Assembly: GCA_016165875.1 (NCBI GenBank)
Contig: JABBOT010000010.1
Location: 13,169,357 to 13,233,356, forward strand
DNA: 64,000 bases
Source: Acanthopleura granulata
Lineage: Eukaryota > Mollusca > Polyplacophora > Chitonida > Chitonidae
Direction of reading: 5' to 3'
Positions 53,583 through 64,000 of this stretch are shown piece after piece (the stretch's first letter is position 1; every line of letters starts with the position of its first letter). Below the pieces are notes generated by a model that had not been told where the DNA came from, ran no database searches, and was given only the letters and a program-made list of their open reading frames with translations. Position numbers and translations under genes: made by a program.

Positions 53583-56500
53583 GTAAGAGCATTTGTGGCA
53601 AAGATTACACTGCAGCTTTCTCACACAGCAATGACAAAAACAGACAGAAGAACTGATAAACGTCACTTTGACAATGGTAATACACTACCCAAGGGTTGAC
53701 TGAAATGACCTAGATTTTAAAAATATCAAGGCATTAATTGATTCCAGTCGTCTTGACGGTGACTGAATATATACCAGGCACAGACTGACCATGGTAACAT
53801 TATCTGCTACACCATACAGAACACATTTTCCATCTAAACCAGATAACCTGGTTATAGAGAGACTGCGTGCTACCTTGTGACGCTGGATGAAATTACAGCT
53901 TCCTTCCAATGAAAACTGGATCGCACAGCTTCATCTTTCAACACTGGTCAAGCCCAGCCATAAACTTGCCAATGACAATGGACAGGAAGTGATCCCACTC
54001 ATACATGAGCCACCTTTTTTCCTGGAAAAGACTCGAGGCCAGGATTAAAGTTCAGGGCCATGTTCCTCAAAGTGATTTTTAATCAACGTCTCCACACATT
54101 GTGACTTAAGGTAAGATGATCATAGCCCAGAAATCTCTTTGATCCAGGAGCTAGGCCTGGCCTAGTCCACTTTGTTAGAGCTTACAAGGATGGCTTTTTA
54201 CCCATCAATAAGCAGTTAATGTGCAACTGGGGATTGGGCCACACAAAACAGAAAGATTAGAGAGACACTAGTACCTCATAAATTCACATTTACTAAACTC
54301 TGAGCATGAAAGTACGTTCCAGGGGAGGAATAAGTAAATTTTATTGAGATTTCAATTTCTTTTTCGCAAGTTTTTGTTCTTGATACCTGAGCAACACATA
54401 TGGATTCAGTCCCTGGTTAATTGTGCGCATGCACAATTCATATACCTGTTCTAAGCTTGCCATATTATTATGACCTAAATTACCCCGGAGTTAAATCTTA
54501 CAATTCTCTATGTCCCATGCAGCTCTAGTTTAATCTCAGCAGAGAACTCTATTAAATTCAAATCTGATGCTTATGCTAACACAGAAGAAAGCCAAGATTA
54601 AAGTATTAACTGGAGAACAGAAAAGAATTCAGATCCACAGCAAACTAATAGCGTATTGCGTAATTCAATATTGCAAACGACAAAAACTTGCAATCAATAA
54701 ATTTGTTCAAAGCTGTAATAAAATAGCATGAAATTCCTTCAAAATATACCTCATCTTAATGTATCAAAAGCACCTCAGCTACTTTCACAGGATTTTCAAT
54801 TGCCTAAAGGAGAAATTCAGAAAACCACAAAGGCTAAATTAAGGGAAAAATTCAGAGCACATTATCTAAATTAAAACCAAGCAGAAAAATCCCCATATAT
54901 GTTTTACAGGTAGCTGACTCAACAGGCTTTCATATTTTGTGCTGACCTCACATATGCCATTATTGAATGCACTTTTCTGCCGTCTGAACTCACTGCGTTG
55001 AAATGTTGATGCAAAGTTACGTCACAAAGAGTGTAGCATCATCACCCATGAATCACATCACTGCCGTCTGCATGTTCGGTCTTGGGAAAAGAAGTTAGAA
55101 ATATGACTTCATGGTATTTTACATTCCACACAAACCACAGTATGTAACTCAAGTCTACCGTCTAGTTGTTATTGCGCGTTTTACCAAAGTGAATGTGGGA
55201 GAGTTGAAATTTTAGAACGAGGCTCCTTATACATGTATAAAAGTTATATCCAGGACACACATGGAGGAACATCTGAACTGTCCAGATGCAAGCTAATTAA
55301 TCTGACGATGACCATTTCACTTCTCCTGCAGACATACAATTAGACACACTGTTTCAGAGGCCAGAGTTATCATCGGCCTGCTTCATCTCTAAGACAGTTC
55401 TAAGACACTTAGTGCTATATTACAGACCAGTCTAATTACCTTATTGGGATAAACTCTACTGTAAAATTGTCCACTCTCCAGCAGTTTCCACTGACCAAGG
55501 GTGATATTGGAAAAACTAAGAAAATTGGGCATTTTGCCCATAGATATTTCAAATCTAGAAGTCATTTCATAAGGTCTGGAGCTGGAATATTTTACATGTT
55601 ATATCGTATGTTACAAGGGAAGGCACACAACTGCAAAAGGCATGAACCTCTGAAACAGTCGAATATTTACACAAACACATCATAAGGAATATACTCCACC
55701 ATATTTTATTGATGGGCGTATTTTTTGGGGGGGGAGGGGGTATGTTTGCCTATCAACAAAAAGAGCAGGTGAGTTGGTGATGTAAGAAGATTGGTCCTAC
55801 ACCACAGTGGCTGTGCAGTTGGGAAAGATTTAATGTCACACAGTGACGTAAATGACATCGCCAGCAACCAGCAGCCCTGACATGCATGTTAATGGCAAAT
55901 TTGGTGGGGTCTAGACCAGATTTAATCGAGGGCGATGTTTTGTTAAAGTTACCAGTAACAAATGTCCATTCTACCTTTAATTGCATCCCAGTGGATAAAG
56001 GAAAGGCCATCCAATACATCATGCTCCTGTTACTGTGCGATCCAGGCAAGTGCCCCGGATTCAACAGGCTTCCATCAACGAGCCAAAGAAAATGGCTCAA
56101 GGGCTTTAGAAATCAATTTGTCCAGTCTCACGTGAAGCCTTAATTAATCTTTCATACACAATCTTTAGCCACCAAAGAGGCGTGCTTAGCCATGCATGAA
56201 AAAAGACAAGCCCTCTTCCTAAACCGGTGTTGTTGATTTGCTTCAGGAATGATTTTTGTCAGGTTCCACCCATATGAAGATTCGACGTATTACAAGTGTA
56301 GGAATTGCATTTATACAGCTTGGTTTACAGATACGGAGCAGGAAACTAAGCTCTGAGGGATTACAAATAATGGCTGCCACCCCCCAATACTGTCTTATCT
56401 TCATTTAAATCTCAGACAGAGCTAACAAATATGCCATTTTTTCAAACAGGATGTGTTACTTTCTCTACCCCGGCATTCAGCAATTTCAAACAAAATGCTG

Positions 56501-56654
56501 AGAAATAAGCATCAAATTCTACCTGTCTGTTACCTAGAATTATTATCTATTGAAAAGGCGTTCTTACTGTACATAAACACATTTTTGGCTTCTAGTTCCT
56601 GACGTTCTCCTGAAGTCTGACTTATCAGAAAAACTTTAGTGCTTCCACCAGAAG

Positions 56655-56710
56655 TATTTATGGCATTCACGTATTTCTGAAAAGTGCATTTTACAGGCGA
56701 AATTTTAAGA
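56655..56710 (+). repeat. R3 dispersed repeat, probable 3' fragment
   Basis: The stretch CGTATTTCTGAAAAGTGCAT plus TTTTACAGGCGAAATTTTAA corresponds to the last ~55 bp of the R3 copies. Short and diverged, so only probable. Confidence 0.4.
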
Positions 56711-58003
56711 TACTTTGGAAGGTAACTGACCAACTGGTATAAACACAATGTCCAAGTAGTTTACTATGATATAAGGTGAAATTTCCCAGGGTACTAATGG
56801 CACTGCTGGTCTGGGGACTGATCTAGTGGGACAGCTGTCGGTGTTCACTGCCACAGGACACCACATTCTAAAACATGATCAACTCTTCGAAATGTTCCGA
56901 GTGGATAATTCAACCTCGATATCTCATCTACCATTACACAACTGACGCCTGTAAGCCTGGCCTTGGGCATACTTTTCCACCAAATATGTGTTGGCAGTCT
57001 TCAGAGATTATATGGCGGAAATTTATTGCCCTAATTTTACATGTGGTACTACTTTATAGGTTGTGCTAAAGACTATCTTCCAGACAAAAGTATTACAGTC
57101 AGAATTTTGTCAGAGAGTTAGCAGACACTGTGAAAACCATCATACTTGAACAGGCATCAAAAAAAACCAGTGAAATGAAACGGTGATTACATAAGCAAGA
57201 GGCCTGAAAGGGGTTAAAATTAAACTTAACCCTCAGGTGTCAAACCAATCCTAAATTTCATTTAGCAGACCATAAATGTGTTTCATCTTAACAAATTCAA
57301 TACACAAAGTCAAACGGTTTGATGTACATACATGTTCAAAGCACATACACCTTTTCTCACACATCAGTTTTCTAGTTAAATTCTTTCTCTTGTCTTTTGT
57401 GGTGCTAAGACACCTACAGACTGGCATCAGTAACAAAATGGAATTCCACTCTTCCATCGGGCCACAAACTATCTGCTAGACTATATCATGGTTCACCCTG
57501 CCACGACAATCCTTTAACAACAACCAAATCTGCTGAACCTATATCTACAACAGGTCCTCTAAAACTCAAATCAATCACAGACTTCTAATCAGTTCAATGA
57601 CTTTAAAAGCTTGTCCAACTGACAAAATCTAGATTTAAAAGTCTACTTTTTACTTGACAGTAAAACAACATTCTGCTTACAATAGACACCTAATTTAGAC
57701 CAAGAAATGAGAAGAAAAATAGCTGTTCCAGAGGAAACTTCTGTGCTCTCAATGACACTGACAAATCTTCTTTTTGAGGCATGTTATACATACAACACGA
57801 GCCCTGAAATCAAAATTCATTTCAAACTTCTTAGTTTTCTATGTTTATATTATTCTGTGCATACTTCCAGTTTTTGTCATGTTTCACAGGTATCATATTC
57901 CCAGCTCCTTCTGACCATTTAGTCTAACTGACATTTAACTGAGTCTACCAGTGTCTGCGACACTTGTGGTAAGTTGGTTATTTGTTTGTTTGCTTGGTAT
58001 CAG

Positions 58004-58121
58004 AGAGATGTCCAGCTTTCAACGTTGTTTCGCCCACATGATGTGGATGGTTTCAGTGCTGAACCGACGTATCATGCCTAAGTCACCAAGCATGGAAGTG
58101 TATGATGTCCAGTCACAGCTA
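58004..58121 (+). other. Weak candidate coding exon (118 nt)
   Basis: A pyrimidine-rich acceptor (TTTGTTTGTTTGCTTGGTATCAG) and a donor (GCTA then GTAAGCC) flank a segment open in one frame (SSFQRCFAHM...), incoming phase 2, outgoing phase 0. A second frame also runs open for about 24 codons before a stop. No family recognised. Confidence 0.2.
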
Positions 58122-58248
58122 GTAAGCCAAGACTTTGCCAAACAGAGCTACTTGTAGCCTTATAACATGAAGCAAGTACTTTAGTCACCAATTATGAAGT
58201 CTTAATACTGTGGAGGAAAACAAGTTTACATGTATAATCCCATGCACA

Positions 58249-58615
58249 GTGAATATTAATGTTTACAAACATGTCTGGGAAAGCTCATGGTGAATGTTTA
58301 TGTTTACAAACATGACTGGGAAAGCTCATGGTGAATGTTAATATTTACAAACATGTCTGGGAGAAAGCTCACGCTTAATGTTAATGTTTACAAACATGTC
58401 TGGGAAAGCTTATGGAGAATGTTAATTTTTACAAACATGTCTGAGGGAAAGCTCATGGAGAGTGTTAATTTTTACAAACATGTCTGGGAAAGCTCATGGT
58501 GAATGTTAATGTATACAAACATGACTGGGGAAGCTCATAGGGAATGTTAATATTTCCAAACATGTCTGGGAAAGCTCATGGTGAATGTTACTGTTTATAA
58601 ACGTCTGGGAAAGCT
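58249..58615. repeat. Minisatellite, about nine units of 41 bp
   Basis: Units share the core TTTACAAACATGTCTGGGAA followed by AGCTCATGGTGAATGTTAAT. Units vary by substitutions and 1-2 bp indels; the last is shortened. No open frame persists. Confidence 0.97.
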
Positions 58616-59325
58616 GCGAACTTCGTACTGAATACTGCTTAATTCCAAGGTTATAAAACTTTCCTAAGTAATATTTCAATACAAAATCAGATTCAACACC
58701 ACATTCAGATCAAAGTAACAAGTGTAGATAATTTAGGAATTTATCACAAGATGCTTAAATAAGCATGGAGCAATGCAGGAAAAGCCGGCAAAGATTCAAA
58801 CTTGTGTTCAACTGCATTTTTCACAAATGCTAACAATATGTTAACAGTAAAGCACAGACTGAATGAATTTGCCTGTTGCAGGACTTTTTCGAGGCAGCTA
58901 GCTCTCCTGTTTCACAATGGACACTCAAGCTTTCAGTCATAGTGCTGTCCACATAAAAGACTATCATCATCATGTCAACGTGGACACTGACATATGATCC
59001 GATAACCGTGTCTAATCTGATCCACAAGCTGTGCTTACATCTAGGTCTTCAGCAAAACCTCAATCCTAGCTGACGCATGTAAACACAGTGGATGCGACAA
59101 AAAGCCATTCTACGCAATGTCGGATTATCCTTTTCCATGAAATATCACATACCTGTCTTGCTTTCCAGGATGATCTGTGCCAAAACACCTTGTTTTCACG
59201 AACCTAGATCAACTTTCTTCTGCTAATACAAACAGGGAAAGTAGGTCTACACAGTGGTATTACTGACATCTGCACAAAAAACTACATGTTCGAGCTGCTA
59301 CAGCCACATGTGGCAAAATCTCACC

Positions 59326-59950
59326 AAGTGAACCATGCCATCAAATCATCAAAAGTGAATAATGTCATCAGACTAACTCATAAGATTCTTAACACCAAAT
59401 CAACAGGATGGAACACTGATATCATCAAAAGTAACTCAGGATATCAAATCATCATAGGTATATCACGCCATCAAATCAATAGATATGAATCATGCCATCA
59501 AATCAGCAGAAGTGAATCATGGCATCAAATCAGTAGATATGAATCACATCATCAAATCAGTAGAAGTGAATCATGCCACCATATTAGCAGATGTGAATCA
59601 TGCCAATAAATCTGCAGAAGTGAATCAAGTCAATAAATTAGCAGAAGTGAATCATGCTATCAAATCAAACTTGAATCATGGCATCAAATCAGCAGAAGTG
59701 AATCATGGCTTCAAATCAGCAGACGTGAATCATGGCATCAAATCCCCAGAAGCGAGATCTTGCCATCAAACCAGTAAAAGTGTATGATGCTATCAAATCG
59801 GCAAAAGCAAATCGTACAATCAAATTAGCTAAAGTAAATCAAACCACAGAATCAGCAGAATAAAATAATGCCATCAAATCAGCAAAAGTGAATCATCCCA
59901 ATTCCAACCAGCAAAAGTGAATCTTGCCATCAAACCACAAGTAAATCACA
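59326..59950. repeat. Minisatellite, about 23 units of 27 bp, open in two frames
   Basis: The unit AATCATGCCATCAAATCAGC plus AGAAGTG repeats with variation. Because 27 is a multiple of three, one plus-strand frame reads as a 9-residue repeat (NHAIKSAEV, open over 59485-59787) and another as SCHQISRSE (within the open frame 59286-59609). The third plus frame and the minus frames contain a stop in every consensus unit. Non-coding minisatellite is the default reading. Confidence 0.93.
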
Positions 59951-62900
59951 ATGGCCATTACGAAACAGCAAACTGTCAATTAACATACTATCTGTTCTCA
60001 TAAACATAGCTTTGCTATGTATGCAAAGTAATGCTTGATCAATGGGCTACAGGTGGATTTTTCTTTCCAAACAAGTGCCATTGCAATGCATTAGGACTTC
60101 CACCAGACAATGTTTTGTTGTGTGACATGTTATATCATCTACTGATTATGTCATCATGATTATTGATTATGTTGACGCGGGAGTAAAATCTTAAGCATCA
60201 CTAAAATGAATAACTCAACATAAAAAACTGTTTCCAGAATGGCTCAGTTTTCAAGCCAGTTGTCATTTTCATTGTGAATCTGAAGTCATTACATATATAC
60301 AACACTAGGTCATTGTACCATTATCATTATGGATGGATTCTTTCATATGATGTATAGGGTAGCGTAGCTTGGCAAGCTCATATGATTCTTCCCAATTAGT
60401 GTCATATGAAGCCATCAGTGGATATATCAGCCAGGGTTTGTATCTGAATGAACAGAATACAAACAAATTTCTCTATGATTTAATGAGAAGCTTGTTGAAA
60501 GCACTTCAATGAGTGTGGCCATAACCTGGGTGGAACCTATGCTGAGGAGTATAGTATGATGTATGCAAAAGGATCTCATGTCAGTTATGAGTAGGGATGG
60601 AAAAGTCAAATGACGGTAAGGCATCAGAGCTCAGCTCATTTGAATATTTCAATATGCATTTGATATTCACACAAGCTATTCCCTTAAAGCATGCATGAAC
60701 TTTCTCTGATCATTCCATATAGCTTCAAACGTAACACAAGTTAAAACCTGCCTGCAAGTTCTCAGTAAAATCTTTCTCTTTGCTGCAGAGGTTTTGTTGA
60801 ATGATCACTGACAGTCAAACACAAAATAAGCAAAGCAAACAGCCAGCATTTAGCCATCTCTACAAATACTTCACAAGAACCTATAAATCATGTTTGTAAA
60901 GCAAGCTAAAACTTCTCTCTAACAAAATACAAATATTTCTAAAACCCTTACGTTTTAATTCCACATTGAGTGTTGGCTTGAAGTTAGACAGACATGACAG
61001 TAGTTTATACTGCACACACCATATGTACCCACGTAATCATCTACCATGGTCACTTGTCCTCTGGTAAATAACGCTGAAGCTTTACTAACTCAAAGGGATT
61101 GCATACAACATTGCTCAAACACTAAAATGTTTACCTGGTTTCATTTTTTCCCTCATTCTACCTCTAACTGCTGTGCCATAAAATCATGTTTGCTTGGTGG
61201 ATACCAGCTGAGCTAGTGTCTGAGCCGAGGTTTGGATATTACGTGTGCTAATACCTGTCAACTCATTGCCATTCAGGTTATTTGTTCTTTATTATCAATG
61301 AAACATCACATTCATTTCACTTGGGCTTGATTAAATATCATAAAATCTCATCTGTGCTTATAAGGGCATTTTATATTGACTGTTCTATACTGCAATGCTC
61401 TGACCATCATCATGCATCTGTGCAAATGTCTTGGCACAAGGTTAATGCTGCTGGACAGGCCGACATTCCGGTCTAGACATTTGGCTAAGTGACAAATCTG
61501 AACAGTTTTACAAATCCATGACAGTCCAGTGGCTCCAAATCTATCAGCTCAAAAGCTTGTTGACTGATGCAACACTAGCGGAACACATTTAGACCAATTA
61601 GTGGAACAAGCAAACCAACCCCGTCATGAACTGGAAATAAACAGGAAACCATTAAGTGTGTATTAATGTGGTGTAACACATAACCAAGCACCAAGCCAAG
61701 ACAGTGTAAGGAAATTCTAGCCAAACAACTACCGGCAAGTTCCACTTCACATAATTCATGACGGTCCCTTTTTGTCTGTCCAGAAATTAGTTGTGTATCA
61801 ATTTCCTCGAAAAACACCTATTAGATAATTCCATTTCCTGACTTACAGCCTGTGTGCATTACCCTGGTGTAGAGAATGATCAGGGTTATGATCAGCTCAG
61901 ACAGCGCTGGGATTCAACCTGGCCACCTCCCAATGTTAACCAGACCAAATTACCACGTCAGGAAATCCAATACGGCAGAACAGAGCTAAGTTTCTGGGCC
62001 ATTAAACACAGGCTTATGATGACAACTCTTGAACAAGACGAGTTTCACTAGCCAATGATCACGCATTAGCCACAGACCAAAAAAAAAAAAAAAAAGACAA
62101 TAAACAAAAAAAGGGCAAAAAGAAAAAGTAAAAATAAAAAAAACTGAAAACAAAAAAAGTAGAAAAAAATGGCTCTTTATTTTTTTTTTTTACCTCTCCC
62201 GCAAAATGTGATCTCGAAAACCCAGTAAATTTCCCAATACTGCATAAAAAAGTAATTTATATACTGCTCAATTTATTTATCTGTGCATTTCCACTGCTCC
62301 TGGGGGTCCACTTTTTGAAGTCTGTCTACACAAATCTCAATCGAATAATCAATTTTCCAAAATATCCATATTCATAACACTTTTTTTCACATCATCTCTA
62401 ATGAAATTGAGCTTGGCTTTAAACAAACGTTAGTGCAACGAATTTCGTTCTGAGCTATAATGAGTTTTCTCAAATTCATCAGATTGCAGACCGATAGCAG
62501 AAATTGCTAACAAAGATAGTCATTAAAACTAATGACTGAGCTCAAAGAAATAAAGCTGCACATACATACAGCAAGCCCAGACACAAACTAACATCTGTCA
62601 CACTATATCTTTTTCAGCTATTACACAGTGCACGAATTTTCTTTACAATTCCCAAAAAGCTATACCCATATCAATATACGTGTATTGTTATTTTCAACCC
62701 AGTTTGCTGCAATAAAAAAATAAAATTTGGTGTCAGCATTATCTTGATGAGACAGAAAATCGTTATTTATGTGAATCTCTCTGGTTAAAGCAGTTCGTCT
62801 CACAATCATGTTACAAATAAAGGTTATTCCTGAAAAAACTGACCACAAAGATCAGTTTTCAAAATTACATGCTTAGCAGTTTGCATGGTTAATAGTTCAC

Positions 62901-62981
62901 AGACAGATAAATGGATGCTAACATTGGCAACGGATCAATGACAGCAAGAAATAGCAAGTGTAATACCATCACCTAAACAGT
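59951..62981. other. No gene recognised
   Basis: Short frames only; ends in the A-rich tract at 62.1 kb. Confidence 0.55.
62078..62192. repeat. A-rich low-complexity tract with a T-run at its end
   Basis: A run of about 17 A, then A-rich sequence with scattered G and C, then a T-run at 62180-62191. The A-runs and T-run could pair as a fold-back, but base bias alone explains that. Confidence 0.85.
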
Positions 62982-63226
62982 GACAAGGCAAAACTGAAGT
63001 TTGAAAGCAATCCCTTCGTTTGATCGCAATATAATGCATAATTCACAGCACCAATGAAACAACCAGTCGAATGAGAGTTACGAGGGTGGACAGCAGCCAC
63101 AGCAGATCACAGACTGCAACAAAATTTAACCAATCCCAACGACTGTCTCAACAACGACAATTTAACACAGGCAAAGTTTGAAACCAGTTCCTTCAGTTGA
63201 TTTCATTATAATGCGTTCACAGCACT
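62982..63226. repeat. Diverged direct repeat pair, ~65 bp, 184 bp apart
   Basis: 62982-63052 and 63166-63226 both read CA-GGCAAA, GTTTGAAA, CTTC-GTTGAT, ATTATAATGC and TTCACAGCAC with several small gaps. The sequence between them may be part of a longer decayed duplication. Confidence 0.6.
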
Positions 63227-63533
63227 GAGAAGTCATACGCATGAACAGCCGAAAAAAACTTCATATGACTTAAAAAAACTTAACCCACAGAAAATCTTGC
63301 GTCAGGAGCTCAGCAAAACAGTAATCCCAACCATCGTCATATCACCACTAATGAGCATCAAAATTCAATCCTCAGCCTTACTGACATTTTTAATTAAAAC
63401 TACATTCATGTATTCTCAACATTTATCAGACTAAGGAGCTAAGACGTTTTAAGGGCCCCTATCTTCTGATTAATCGTTGCACGATGACTGTCAACACGCT
63501 ACGTTTCTACCCCCGTCATGCCGACAATGCATA

Positions 63534-63698
63534 CAGTACAACAAAAAAGTCAGCACATTTACACGCGTGTGGAATGCATTACCTAAGCCTGTCTGCTTGA
63601 GCTTAACGTGCTGTGTTTCAGAGTAAACCACACGCGTGTCACACCGGTGTGGAATGCATTCACGCGTGTGGTATGGTGCTGACTTTTTTGTTGTACTG
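63534..63698. mobile_element. MITE, 165 bp, TA target duplication, Tc1/mariner-like ends
   Basis: Both ends carry a perfect inverted repeat that begins CAGTACAACAAAAAAGTCAG; with the flanking TA it spans 63532-63556 and 63676-63700, 25 of 25 matching. Removing TA as target-site duplication leaves an element starting CAGT, as expected for Tc1/mariner-type elements. The inside has no room for a transposase and instead holds palindromes (ACACGCGTGT, ACACCGGTGT) and the repeated word GGAATGCATT. Depends on a transposase encoded elsewhere. Confidence 0.9.
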
Positions 63699-64000
63699 TA
63701 GATACGCTAGCACATGATGAACGGGTCATACCACCCATGGCTTTCTTTGTTGTCCTCCACTGTCTTCACGGCTGATTAGCATGAACGAACAAGTACATCT
63801 TGTATCCTAATATCACTCATGCACCGGTCGATGTTGTGCTGAGTTGGACAAATCACGCCTGGCATATGTCAGGTTGCAAACTTAATCCATAGATACTGAC
63901 CCCAAGTCCATTTTTGTGAAGTATTGTGTCAATCTTAGGTACATGTATTGCTGTGAAGACACAATGCGTTCAGCTCTCGTATTCTGTAATTGGCATGTGA

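Larger units (their letters stand above)
48686..58248. other. Gene-poor stretch with weak exon candidates on the plus strand
   Basis: Homopolymer runs occur at 49439-49449 (G), 49699-49710 (C) and 55727-55740 (G-rich). Candidate exons at 50641-50722, 53348-53582 and 58004-58121 are discussed separately. No recognisable protein domain. Confidence 0.5.

Noticed and set aside
58249..59950. CRISPR-like array
   Set aside because: Units are contiguous with no unique spacers; these are minisatellites in eukaryotic DNA.

Overview
This window looks like AT-rich, non-coding-dominated nuclear DNA of a lophotrochozoan invertebrate, most likely a mollusc (a brachiopod is the main alternative). There are no operons, bacterial gene spacing or dense ORFs. 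It carries many diverged copies of a tRNA-derived SINE whose 3' tail (GTGAAATATTCTTGAGTA followed by (AAAT)n) is typical of mollusc genomes, plus long tandem-unit repeats with (GACA)n tracts. The species cannot be named from sequence alone.

One protein-coding gene is secure: an apparently intronless rhodopsin-like (class A) G-protein-coupled receptor on the minus strand at 36978-38114. It has all seven membrane segments, the ECL1-ECL2 disulfide cysteines, NPLVY at the end of TM7, and two departures from consensus: HRF in place of D/ERY, and Tyr in place of the TM6 toggle Trp. The rest is intergenic or intronic. A few short plus-strand segments have good splice signals and an open frame; they are listed as weak exon candidates only.

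Layout. 1-9 kb: first locus of a ~145-bp-unit repeat family (R1, 601-970) and two old SINE copies. 9-13 kb: two loci of a 158-bp-unit family (R2), two SINEs and a short minisatellite. 18.6-19.2 kb: two SINEs head to tail. 21.4-22.3 kb: the largest R1 array. 24.5, 39.8, 41.5 and 56.7 kb: copies of a third dispersed family (R3), all in the same orientation. 28.5-32 kb: a SINE tail and two short direct duplications, one of them perfect. 37-38.1 kb: the GPCR. 40.4, 43.2 and 46.7 kb: three SINEs with well preserved pol III boxes; the last belongs to a second SINE family that shares the 3' tail of the first. 48.2-48.7 kb: third R1 locus. 58.2-60 kb: two minisatellites (41-bp and 27-bp units); the 27-bp array stays open in two frames. 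63.5-63.7 kb: a compact MITE with perfect terminal inverted repeats and a TA target duplication.

Nothing here suggests genes working together. The most informative items are the receptor's altered activation motifs, the MITE, and the three repeat families whose unit lengths recur at separate loci.
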